Positions 1-12,049 of a stretch of 64,000 nt of DNA are shown piece after piece (within the stretch, counting starts at the first letter, position 1; every line of letters starts with the position of its first letter). Under the pieces are notes generated by a model. It worked only from the letters and a program-made list of their open reading frames with translations. It made no database searches and was not told the DNA's origin. Source of the stretch: Dromaius novaehollandiae. Lineage: Eukaryota; Chordata; Aves; Casuariiformes; Dromaiidae. The stretch is from contig NC_088108.1 in assembly GCF_036370855.1 (NCBI RefSeq), forward strand, positions 14,593,448 to 14,657,447, in the 5' to 3' direction. The translations under genes and the position numbers were made by a program.

Positions 1-2071
1 GCTTCTGCCTTTCTCCCTGCAGAAACCCTGCTCACTCCTCCACCTCCTGGTAACACACGGCTGCAGCCACCGCAACGACTGTAAGCCATTTCTATTTCCC
101 CAGAGAAATAGCCACAAACCAGCAGTTTCAGCCATTCCCTTTTAGCAGACCTCTAATATTTTTCTAGTGGTGACCCACATATAATTAATCGAAGCTCCCT
201 GACACGCCAGCTTTTCCCAGGTAGCTTGCGGAGACCCTTTCCAAGGACCCAGAAAAGCCCCACAGGTCAGTAGATCACAGACTAAAAGCCACTGAATTGG
301 TCAAGTCTCTAGATGGGAAACCAATTCCTCATGATTAAGAGCTGTTTAACCTTGCTGAATCCCTGCCTGCAGGATCGGAGGCTGCAGCTGGAAGGCTTTG
401 CTATGCTCGGAAAGACACAGTTACTTGTAAGAGCAATTAGCCACTGCAAGAATTCGCCAAGTACGTGACGGATTCTCTGTGCCTCCAAGTGTTTAAATCT
501 CAGCGGAGATCCTTGCACAAGATACGCTTGTGTTCAGCCAGGATTGATGGACTTGATACAGGAATAGCCCACTTCATGAGAGAAGTCAGAGGAGATGAAC
601 AGAATGGTCCTTTGAGCTGGAAAATCTCTACAATCTAAGAAACTATTAATAGAGAGTGAGACATTTCCAGTGGGTTTGACAGCTACATGACAAATCTGTG
701 TTAAATTCCGCAGGATCCAAAGAAACTCTACTCAGCTTTGTTTTCTGATATCCTCCAAGGGGTTTCCCAATAGCGGATTTTAGTTTTCCAGTGTTTAACT
801 TAAAAACAACTTTCAAAAATGGAGAACTTCTCCAACTCCCTTCGTCTTACCTCTCTCAGCTCCTCCATCCTCTCCTCTGTCTCGAGGAATACGCACAAAT
901 ATCTGTGCGTGTCCTCCCAGGCAATTCCTCTTCGTGAGTTTACTTTGCTTCTGGGAACGCCACAGGGGAAAGCTCTGAGAGCTCTGCTCTGCGCCCTAGG
1001 GGCTGCAGAGGCACCTCGCCCTGCCAGCCCTGGTGCACGGCTGCCTTCATTCGCAGGACCCCCGAGACTGGCAGTTCCCCGTGCTGGTGCTGGTGCCCTC
1101 CCTGGGCACTGACAGACACTGGCTCCGTCTCTGCTGCTCCCGGCTTGCGCTCACCTCCATGATTTCTGCAAGCCGCCTTCAAGCCTGGCAGAGGAAAGAC
1201 TGATGGTGAAGCAGTTCATGGAGACTCAAACGCCTCCGGGAAGGGGGAGTGCAGTTGCGAGCTTGAAGCCTGGGACCCTGAAGATCCTGTGACCTGCTCG
1301 CCCCACCTGGACACCTGTCCCAGGTGAGATGCCTCAGAGAAGTGGGTTGCTAGCCCACCAACCTCAGCTGCCAGCGAGCCAGGAGCAAGACCGGCTGGGC
1401 TCACCTGGGCATCCCGGCAGTGGTTAGCAGAATTTGATCTCCTCTCTGTAGCTCAAGCACCCAGGACTACATATGAGCTCTGCTCTGATGCTGTTTAAGT
1501 TACCGTCTTTTATCTGAATCCTTTATGGCTCTGTCCCCATAGCTTGGAGCAAGGAAGACGAACAGGGGACGTGCACAGCCAGCATGGCACCATCCTTGGA
1601 GCGAAGCTAGGCAGGTTCATACCAGGTGAGGGCTGGCCCATTGCTGCTAGCTACTTCCCCCAGCTGGAGTCTGCAGCTCTCACCCATTTCAGCTACAGAT
1701 CTTTAACAGCAGACTCTCAGTCGGAAAGCCCCTGGCTTCCTAAGGTACCCAGGCTCAGATACCTTTGGTGCCTGTTGCTTTCCTTCCACTCCTCACAACT
1801 TCTAAACTCATTGCCCAAGTTAGTCAAATTTGGCTGGAGAGGCAGGTCAGAAGGACAGTACCTTCCCACATGCATAATGAACATGGGCAGCTGGGCACAG
1901 GGAGGAGAGACCCCACTTTGCACTTTCCCACTCAGAGCAATCTCCGAGCCTGAGCTTAACCACATCTGCAGGCCCTGGAGACTCCCCATGGGACGAGGAG
2001 CCCAAAGTGACCAGGCTGCACGATCTCTGCTGCTCCCAAATTGTCTTGGTTTGTCCATGTTTCCCTATGTC

Positions 2072-2096
2072 TTTTTTTTTTTTTTTTTTTTTTTTT
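2072..2096. repeat. Poly-T tract (25)
   Basis: An uninterrupted run of T. No retrogene body is recognisable on either side. Confidence 0.95.
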
Positions 2097-2219
2097 AACT
2101 CTGCTGTGAAGTTTTCTCCTCCCAAATTCAGCTGGGCACAGCAGCTCCCAGTATCCGTTATTAGGGCATGCCTCTCATGCTGTCTCGCTACCTGCTGGCT
2201 CATCTGCCTCGAATAATGC

Positions 2220-2400
2220 AAGCAGTCATGAGGCTTATTACATGGTGCAGACATTCAAGAATTAATATGTGCTTCTAAGACCAATCATTTCAGCCAAGAC
2301 TGCTGTGAGCTTATTATTTTATATGTGTGTTTTGAGAGAGACGGCAGATAATTGAAAATGCAGCATTATTCCTAATTGTTCATCATCTTTATGATGAACT
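2220..2400. promoter_or_regulatory. Possible regulatory element ending in a perfect hairpin
   Basis: AT-rich, non-repetitive DNA with TTATTATTTTATATG, GATAATTGAAAATGC and CCTAATTG ends in GTTCATCAT-CTTT-ATGATGAAC (2,378-2,399), a perfect 9-bp inverted repeat with a 4-nt loop. Function is unknown. Confidence 0.28.
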
Positions 2401-3717
2401 ACCTCTCCCCCCAGACACAAAATCCTCCCTTAGGCATGCTGCATCCTCCTTCCCTAGCCTTCCTTCACCATGCTTGCTCAACAGGGAAACTCTTTAAAGA
2501 AGTCTGACTTACAGGTTTGTACAGCACCAAGCTAACATGCAAAAAGCATAATGATAGTGAGATCAACAATACTATACTTGCTTACATGAAGGCTACACTA
2601 ATGTGAGGTCACATCCACTCCTTCAGCAAGATTTGTGAGAAAAAAAAAACGACCATTGTTATATGAATAAATATAACCATAAAAATAATAGCACCAATAA
2701 TGAGGGTAAAACTCCAGTGTGGCAAGTCTGACAGGGCTGTGCAGAGGCTGTCAGAAGGAAGAAAGGACTACAGACGAGGGGGGAATATGCCCACCACTGA
2801 CAGGGCAAAAGAAATCACAGTGCAAAAGGTCTGAGAGATTCTTCAGGAGTTAGTAGATGGGTCTGGTGTGGGGATCACAAATCAGGAGGGAGAGGTCTTC
2901 TCTGGATTTTTTTTCAAAGGAAAGCATGGATTGAAAATGCAAGAAATGAGTGAAAACCTGAATAGGCTCAGTAATAATAATAAAAAAGATTTAAGATGTG
3001 AAAAGTAGAAATAGATACTCTGTGAATTCTGGTGGGACTTCCTGATGGGATGACAACAGTACCCTGCACTGTGGAAATCTGCTCCATTATGAGGCTACCA
3101 GTCCTTCAGAAAGCAAAGTCATTAATGAAATGGAGGCAGAAAAGATTTTAATGTTTCCCACATTTTCACATAATTTAAACTTATGCTAGGGACTGCATTC
3201 TTCCAGAGATCCCAAGTGGCAGAAGGAAAATAACAACCACTTGGAGGATTTAACCCAGAAGCCCCCAATTTAATGCATATTTATAATGTGAAGTTTGTAT
3301 AAACCTACAGAAAGCCTGGGAAAAATACATAAGCAGCAACCAAATTACTGGAAGAGGAGTATTTTGCAGAAGGATCCAAGGATGTTCTTTTGGGCACCCC
3401 CTTTGAAGATGACACTCTTCCTTCTCACAACAAAACTTCCCCTCGTGATCACCCTTCATGCACAATTCAGTGTGTCACATGGTGGAGATGGCTGGAAAGG
3501 GGTCCCAGTGGCATGGAGCTGGATTTCAAAAGCACACTGCCAAGGAAGATGCAACCTGGAGCCTGAGGAGTAGCAAGATCTGGAGTAAGGCAAAAGAAAG
3601 CCAAAGCAAAACCACAGCATTCCAGCTTCTCAGATGGGTCCAGTCACTCCACCCTCTGGAAGAGCTCTCAGCACCTATCCCCTATGCTCCTTTCCCACAG
3701 CTGCTGCTCCAGCCCAC

Positions 3718-3840
3718 AACCATCCTAAGGATGCTCCCAACTATCCTGGCGATGGTCTTGACTATCCTAGGGATGCTTTTGGCCATCACAGCAATGCTGT
3801 CAGCTATCCTAGCGATGTCCCAGCCATCCTAGGGATGCTG
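3718..3840. repeat. Degenerate minisatellite, about 21-bp unit
   Basis: About six diverged copies of a unit like CTATCCTAGGGATGCTGTCAG follow one another. Units vary from 20 to 24 bp. Because 21 is a multiple of three, one frame shows heptads of the type TILGML, but no gene is supported here. Confidence 0.75.
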
Positions 3841-6800
3841 TCAAAGCCTTTGGAGAAGTGGACCTTTGTTAGTCCCTTTGCTGGCTGTAGTTTAGCAGGT
3901 AGAGATGGCTGTGTCAGATCCCCAAGATGTGCATAAAGAGCAAACACCATAGAGCTGCTGCCTACCTGTCTGCCGCAGAACTGCTCCATCAGCCAGGTCC
4001 AAGCCCGCCCCTCCTGCGGTCCCTGGAGCTGCCCACCCCTGGAAACCAACAGCACCAAGGTGATTTACTGATGCTTTTTTTCCCCAGGGCCGTGCTTTGT
4101 ATTTCCCCCAGGAGCTGCAGCATTAAATCACCATTTGCAAAGGCAGAATGTGCCTGGCAGTGTGAAAAGGACCTGAGAAATGTGACAACAGGAGGAAAAA
4201 GCCAGTTAGTGCCTGAGCCTGAAACACTCTGCGTGCGGACACCAGAAGGCACTGTAGCTCCCTGCTGACTTCACTGCAGCTCTGCCCGCCTGGGGACAGC
4301 AGTCCTTTGGGGCACAGCATGTTGCAGGTCACAGTATAAAGATCACAGAAGTGTGAGAGAAAGACCCGCACAGCCAGTCCCATCAGCTCCAGTGCAGATG
4401 CATACCCGTATGGAGCTGGAGCCTCAGGATCCAGGGCTCATCCCTAGACAGGGCTCATCCCTTCCCTCACCTCCCTGCAAAACTGCTTTCTCCGATCTCT
4501 GCACTGCCAGACCACAGCTGCAAAACCAGATGTGCATGTTTGATAACATGAGGAATGTAGGCATCTAGCCAGGGAAAGGCTGTGTCACTCTGTAACAGCT
4601 ACACCTCTCTTTCTCTGTTGTATCAGCCCTCATACAGTGCAAGAGATTGGACCCTGTGGGTTTTGCCTCTAATTCTATCCAGGATCAGGGGAAAAGCCTT
4701 TAGCTCCATTTCTGGAGAGAGAACATGCAATTTCGTGGCATTCCCAGCAGCTGGAGTTATTTATGCCAGAAACATGGCTACAGAAGGAGGAGAGTCCTGT
4801 CCTGGGGTAGCTTCCCCAGAGACCCTGGGCTGAGCCCATCGCCCTTGTGACCCAGCTAAGGCTGCAGCTGCAAAGGGCTAGGTTAGGAGGACATGAATCC
4901 TGCCCTCAACTCTTGATCATACTGACTCAGTCTCTAGGGAGCAACCCCAACACAGACACTGCTCTTCAGTCAGCTGGACCCCACTCAGTCTGGCTGCTCT
5001 AGGTCCATGGTAGTTTCATTCTTTTCTAGAGAGGACACACAGCAAAAAGGAATCAACATGATGGCACCCGAAAGCATCTTCAAGCCCCATCACCTCGGGA
5101 AGTGCACAAGTTCTGTGCCACCACAAGGCATTGAGTCACTTTGCTCCTCCTGGCCAAGCCCTTGCCGGTGCAGTTTCTCCTAAGCATCCCTAAAGCACAT
5201 TTATTACCCACCAGTGAGTGCAGGCAGCTTCGCATGGAGAACATCCTCTGAGCACACCAATTCCCCAGTGCCAGTGGGAGTTAGCGCTCTAACCCACCAT
5301 GTTCAGCTAACAGGACACCCCCGCATCAAAGGCACTGGCTTCTAATTAGTCACTCTGATGCACAACCAGAGTCTGTACACAAGCAGTATGAGCACATAGC
5401 CAAATTAGTTATGATCAAAGCCTATCTTGTCCCACGAAAGAAAATGACACTTAGCAGCATCCCTGCATTCACATGATCAAATGCTTCAGAGACATCCATC
5501 ATTCAAATGATCCACTCTGCTTTGTAAGGGAAAGGTGCTGATCTCAGAGCCTGAGCACAGAGCAGGTCTGTGTGTCGACAGCCAGAGAGAGTCCTGCATC
5601 CAGTTCCTCTGGCGCACGTGTTCAGAATCATGTTTCCTCTTTTTTCTTGCTCTCTTTCTCTCCCCCTTCCTTGATAGACTCCCATCTTCTCTTCCCACCA
5701 CCTCTGTGACCACTGAGAGACAAAGTCTGAGCTCTACAAAGGTGGGGGAAAAGCCATTCTCCACACAGACAAGCTGAGATGAGATCACTGACCCAGGGCA
5801 AGAGATGGCATCATGGTTCAGGAGGGGAAGGACAAGGCCCTGGTGGATCCCAAGGGCGGGAGGATGACCTGCTCAGGGAGGGTGTGAAGGCACCCCAGCA
5901 ACAAGGCGCTATCACAAAGATGATGGAAAAGTGGCCACTGCAGACTGCAAACCACAGTAGCTTTGGGTATCGCTGAGCTGTGGGTGTCACAGGCTCACTG
6001 GAAATGTGGGAGTAGGCAGGCGGTCCAGGTCCTCAGGAGAGATCTGGGTACATCAGCTGAAACACAGCAGCAGTGGCAATTAAAATCACCCCACAACACT
6101 TCCACACATCTTGAGGCATCTGGTGGAGCATCGCAGAGCAGGAGAGGATTTGGAGGGGAGCTCTTGCCTTAGGAATACCCTCCTGTGCAGCAGATCACCC
6201 CAAGGTTTCCTCAGCTCTCTCCATTCACCCCTAGTGCCTTCTCTGTGCAGAGATACGCACCACCCAGAGGGTCAGCCTGTCACTCCCCATCTCCTCTCCC
6301 TCCTTAACACTGCAGATGGCAAACCATGGAGCTGCCAGGCAGAAGCTTGTCTTGCCCACTAGCAAAGCCAGCAGTGCCGCCCTCTGAAACCTTCTTCCTG
6401 TAGGAGATGCGTTTTGTCAGCGCACTGACTCCAAGTGACACGGCAATAGTTTCTCTCCCTTATTAGATGGGATCCATTCTTGCCTAAGGAGGGGAAGAGA
6501 GGAGAGATGAATGCCAAGACACAGCAATTCAGTAACGAGGAGGATTTCACGCACACACACAGCTCCCAGAGAGATTACCATGTTCAGACTGCAGCTTAGA
6601 GACTTCCTTGTCCCTTCTCAACATACTGTCCCCTCATGCCACTTCCTTTCCTAGCCCTGGCAGACCTTGAGTGGTGCTCAGGGCCTGGACACGCCATTCC
6701 CAGGCCCTATGAGATACAAACACTCTGGCCATTGCCTAGCCATTTCAGCCGAAAAGCTGCGTTAATCAAGCAAGCCCCAGCCGTGCCGCTGGCTTGGCCC

Positions 6801-9800
6801 ACAAAAAACTGTCCAGTATTCACAGAACCTCTTTTTCCTCCTTCCCACTTACATCTTCTTCTTCTCCTCATTTTTAACCAGTACTGAATGAACACAACCA
6901 AGAGTTTGCAGGAGGGGCCACGCTACAGCTGGCAAAAATCAACAGCCTTGCTGATATAGAGTGACCAAGCATCTAGTACAAATCCTCCCACATCGTCAAC
7001 TAGTTCTTGGTTACTACTAGCACTGAAGAAGTAGAAACCCCACAGAAGGACTCCCAGATGCCTTGAGAACAAGGTTTGATCAAGTGGAGGGAGAGGCAGA
7101 TGCTGTATGCTCCCTTTGTCTTAGCACACTACCCTGTTTCAAAGACAGCAAGAGATTTGGGATCCCCCAGGTCACTCTGGAGTTGGCACATACCTCAGGT
7201 TCGACTGCTCCCTGCTACCTCAATGATGGAGCACTGCAAGGTTTACAAGGTAGCTTTCCCCCTGCCAACTCAAGGCTAAATGAATCTGTCTGTTCAACTT
7301 CTCACCCCTTTTTGGAAGCTGTAGTGCCATCTTCCAGCTGAACTATCAAGGCACCATCACCAACAGAAAAATAACAGGTACCTCCAGAGCTCTTTAATGA
7401 GGCTTCTGGTCCTGGAGGGAGGATTTCCTTTCTCTAGAGAAGCCTAGAGAGAGCTTTGGTGAAGACTGTGTCCCTCTATCCATTGCTGTGCCATTTCCAT
7501 GTCTGTCTGCCTGCTCTCCATCTTGGCTGTCAGCTATGAACAACCAGCCCCGAGCTGAGAGGGAAGGCATGTGAAAGCTCATGTGTGCTAACGACTTGTG
7601 GCCGGGAGACACCTGTAAATCAGGGCTTTCTCCAGCAGATCCTCCTGTTCCTTCTACTCCTACAGGAGCAGGAGAGGGGTGGTAGAGGTCAGGCCTTTAA
7701 GACCAGACAGCAGTAAATCCACAAGGCACTCCCTCCGTTGTCTGAAGATTCATCGCTTTGTTCTCTGAAGGTCAGCTCTGTCTGTTCTAGTCAATTAAGG
7801 ATAATCTATGGCTTCTCCCTCTGCATCTTCCCTGGCCGTATGCTCTTTGTCAGCAAGAAACTGTTGGTCAGAGAAGAGTCAGAATTGCTCAGTGTCCTGG
7901 AGAGACTCAGCAAGAAGAGCAGAAGACAACAAGTAGCTGTTCAACTTGCTGTGTGCTCCCTGGGGATCCTGCTTCTCTAAAACGCTATGGATTGGCAGAA
8001 GGGGGAAGGTCCCCAGAGATTATACAAATGCCTGGGAATAATCTGCAATGTGGGGACAAAACAGGCTTCTTCTGGCTTCATCACAAAACAGCCCCTACAC
8101 TTCACAACTTCTGTCATAGCTCCAGTCCCACAGATCTCACAGGGATCCCTCCTGCAGCCAAGTCCCTTCGCTCCCTCTTTGCTCTCTCCATCACACAGAT
8201 CTACACATCTCCTTCAACCTAGAACATTATGTCACAGCCAGAAATACAGTGTGCCATCCCCACCCTCTCTGTCCTGCCTGGAGCCCTGACTGTTCTCCAG
8301 TCATGGCTACCTTCTCTGCTCACAGCCCCTGGCACCTTCCACAGAGGAAGGACTTGTCCCTCCCTACCGTGAACCTCCCTCTGCATGCCTATGGGTAAGA
8401 TCTAATGTATTCTCATTTTTCCAGCCTGCTCTGAAAATAAATCAGCAAGAGAACAGCCAAACAAGAGAAGTCCAGCATTAGCATCAGAGACAGTTTGGTA
8501 GCCCAAAAGGATGTTCTGTCTCAGTACATGCCAAGCTGAGCACAGGCATAAGCAGGGACAGCCCACTAATCTCAGGCACATCTGAGTGACATCTTCACTT
8601 TGGGGCTCCAGGAAGACCTTGTGTCCCTCTCTTCCCAGACAACCCGCATGCCCCTGATTGAGAAGGTTACTGTCCCATGTCTGCCCATGTCTGGGCTTTC
8701 TGTCCTGAAATCTGATCCAGGGAGACTAGCAGTCATTCCTTTTGGGGGGATTTCACCTTCTGCAGGCAGAGGTGGCAGTAGGTCAGGTGCAATTCTCTCC
8801 TCCCAACTGCTGGAGCTGAAGGAGCTCAGAGCAGGCTGGGAGGAAACCAAGTCTTGGGGGCAGCAGAAGGATGAGGGGAGGGCTGGAGATACGGGATGTG
8901 AGTGGCTGGAGTAGGAGGTGCTTGGCTATCTCTAATCAGAAACTGGCCTCGTTAGGGACCCTTGTGTGGGACTCCCTCAAACTCCTCAGCAGCACTAATC
9001 CTGCTCACTGCCCCTGTACCAGGTTGTCCCAATTCTACTGCATTACAGTCTCTTTTTTACTGTTGGGAATATGGTAGCCATAAGCTTGACTCCTTAGGCC
9101 AGCCTGATTTGCAGGAAGCCCTACCTAGAGGAGCTGCTGTGGCTGCACAGTTTCTAGGAGGCTACAGCACCCCTCAACAATGCCAGAAGACCATCCCCTC
9201 CTCCTCGATGATTCAAGCAACCTCTCAGACACCTCACCCCTGCAAGAGCAAAAAGCCAGGTCAGAATATGCTCCACCCACCTGCAGTCCGTGGTCTGGGC
9301 TGTGATGAGGGTGCCAAGTGGTCTGTTTCTTCATCGATATCCTGTTGAAACCATCAGCAAGACCCAGGAATGACAGAGAATGGGAAAAATTAAGGAGCAC
9401 ATTGACCACACAAGCTGAACCAGGCAGTCTGCCACCTGCACTCTTTTTTTCTGTGTTTTCCCTTTACGGGGCTCCTGGCTGAGCCCCCTTCTCCTTCCCA
9501 TAGAGGAAGGAAAAGGTTGTTAGGAAATGGGGACACTGAGGCAGGGGGAGGTTCCCAGCAACTCCGAGAGCTCCAGACACCTGACAGCTTCAGGTGCCAC
9601 CATGAGCAGGCTAAAGTGTGGATTCAGGAGCTAACTGTGAGAGCTGAGCTCCAAACCCTTGACCCAAAGTGATTCTCTTGTGGTTGCTCCCTTGCTGGGA
9701 TTTCCAAGCATCCTAAGCAACTGCAGAGCACAGGTCTCATTAGATTGCAGGAGGAATCAATGGAATTTAGACTCCCAAGCTCAAGAGGAGGAGGTGGAAG

Positions 9801-11340
9801 AGTTTCTAGCCTCCCTGGTCCCTTCTCTCCTTGTTTGCTTTGCTTGTTTGCTTTGTTTTGGAGCAGTGCTCAAGGCTGTGTTTTGGAGAGAGAGGGTTTC
9901 GTCAGGCAAAAGAAAGGTACAAAGGCAAGTTAATGAGAATGATTATTCAGTAACAGCTGCTGCCACTAACCTCCGAACAAGTGTAAGGCACAGCCTTGCA
10001 ATAACAAGACTTTGATGATTATGTGCAGGGGATTAATTTAGGAAACATTGCTTAAGACGTGCACTGATCTTATTTGGAAATCTAGTGAAAGAGCAGGCAA
10101 GTAGAGGGGAAACACACTTTGTTTCAAGCACATTTGTGGGGAGCAGAGAGACCCTGAGGTTGGATGAGGTGCAGATCCAGAGATGTGTATTCCTTACTCT
10201 GCAATCCCTGGGTTATTTACCATCATTTCTGGGATGTGCAGCTGATGACAACAGCCCACCTGGAGTTCAGCAACTTCCATTTGCAGAAGCATTTTTTCCT
10301 CCGACTGCTGCAGTCCACAAATCAAATCCTCCATCTTGGGCCCAGATGGCCCGAGCCAGGTCTGGAGGATTGGTGTGAGCTCCCATGTTCAACACTGGCT
10401 CTGTTTCTCCCTGGGGATAGACTCCTCTCCACCACTTCTGCCAGCTCTACTAATGATTTTAGCTGTGTCCATGCTCTTCATCAGCTTCTTCACACAGGGA
10501 CAAGATACCCAGGCTTGGCATAGAGTGCCTGCAATTTAACATCCCCATCAAGCCACAGAGGGACCAAATGGACTGGAAAACTGGCCCAAGGTCTTCACTT
10601 TCCTTCCAGCCTGGCACCCACAGAAGGCAGGACTCCTCTCCACTTTCGACCTGGCATCCCAGCCAGCCCTCCTGCTTAGCTGGCACAGCCCGGGAGCACA
10701 GCAGCGCCAAGCGGGACCCCTCTGCTGTGCTGCCAGCGGCTCCCTGGCAGCCCCGGTCCCCCGCCGGGCACTGCCCCAGAGGGGCATGCCAACACCCTGG
10801 GGCTCCCCCAGCTGCACCAGTCCCAGCAGAGGCACGTCAGCCGTGGCGGGTCAGGCTCCCGTTGGACCCCGGCATCACGGCTCTCCCACTAGCTCAGACG
10901 GACGGCGAGCAAGCCCTGCTCCACCTCCTGCAGCAGTCTGGCCAACGAAGAGCGCTGTTCAAGCCAATCTACATTTGGCAGGTAGGTGCCCATACCCCAA
11001 AATACAGATATTTTGGCAAGATTGGGAGGGAGAGCAAGGCCATAAGCTGAGTGGATGAGACTCTCTGTATTCCTCAGCAAGGCAGGGGGATCTGCCCCAT
11101 GACAGCTCCTGGGATTTCTGTGCTTGGAAGCACCAAGTCTCAGCCGACCAGCTCCTCCCTTCGCAGGGGCCCATCATCTGCCTCTTCAGGTGTCAGCGGC
11201 CCTGCTCCCCTGGCAGCATCCCACCATTCCCTTTCTGCAACTCTCTCCTTGAGTCACGAAACAGCAGCCCCTGTGCTGGGGCTTTGCAAACACAGCCAGC
11301 CCCCATGGCAGTAAAATTCCCTTCCCTTATTCATCGTGTT

Positions 11341-11361
11341 CCACCACCACCCCCCCCCCCC
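11341..11361. repeat. CCA/poly-C tract
   Basis: Three CCA units run directly into 12 C residues, then GCCCC. Confidence 0.9.
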
Positions 11362-11469
11362 GCCCCAAGAAAAGAAAGGAGCAGGGATAGTATGCTCTCA
11401 AGGGACAAAGAAATCGTTATGGTCTTCTCTCTGCACCCCAATCAAACCTTTATCAGCCATATTTAGAAG

Positions 11470-11720
11470 CCTGCACAAAGCAATGCTCTTAAAATGAAAT
11501 ACGATGTCTTGACAGATTTTTATTTGCTGTCTCTACTCACAGGCAATTAGAGGAGTAGGACATAATGTCTGATTTTATTTGGAGGCTTTTTTCTTTTTTT
11601 TTTTTTTCTTCCTTCGGTTTCTTTTAATCGTTTAGCTCTTGTGCCACAGAAATGCAGCTTGCATAACTAAACACAGGAATGGCATTCATAACATAAAAAG
11701 ACTAATCAATACCAGCACTG
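11470..11720. promoter_or_regulatory. Possible conserved regulatory element
   Basis: AT-rich, non-repetitive sequence includes GGCAATTAGAGG, ATGTCTGATTTTATTTGG, TTTTAATCGTTTAGC and ACTAATCAATACC, all homeodomain- or HNF-like cores, within a GC-richer region. There is no coding potential. Confidence 0.25.
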
Positions 11721-12049
11721 GGCAGCCAGAGCCAAAATCACATCAAAAACAAGTTGAGAACTGGAAGAAAGTAACAGACACCATTTAAAACCTGGAGGCA
11801 TGACAAAGGGCCAAATTGGACCCTGCCCAGCTGAGCAGTCCTGGTGGGATGAAAGTCAGGAGACGAGTGCTTAGGAGGGAGGATTCATCTAGCATCAGAC
11901 ACTAAATGCAAGGTTGGAGGAGCAACGGGAGACATCATGTGAGGAACACCAGGAAAAATTCCCAGTGTTTAGGTCTAGTGGGATGAGGTACCAACAGATC
12001 AACTGGAATCACACCAGCCTGATTCGTACAGGGACAGACGTGCCGGCCG

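Larger units (their letters stand above)
1..9600. other. Intergenic or intronic DNA without recognisable gene
   Basis: Apart from the poly-T tract, the 21-bp minisatellite and the hairpin-bearing segment listed separately, I see no exon with recognisable protein similarity, no RNA gene and no clear transposon. Short open frames on both strands look random. Confidence 0.5.
9601..12049. other. Intergenic DNA
   Basis: No gene is recognised. A small GC-rich patch is at 10,680-10,930, and an AT-rich possible regulatory element at 11,470-11,720. The open frame at 9,659-10,015 contains a hydrophobic stretch that comes from T/G-rich simple sequence and is not convincing. Confidence 0.45.

Noticed and set aside
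9659-10015. Plus-strand open frame with a membrane-like stretch (LVPSLLVCFACLLCFGAVL)
   Set aside because: The hydrophobic stretch comes from a T/G-rich simple repeat (TTTGCTTGTTTGCTTTG), and there is no splice context or homology.
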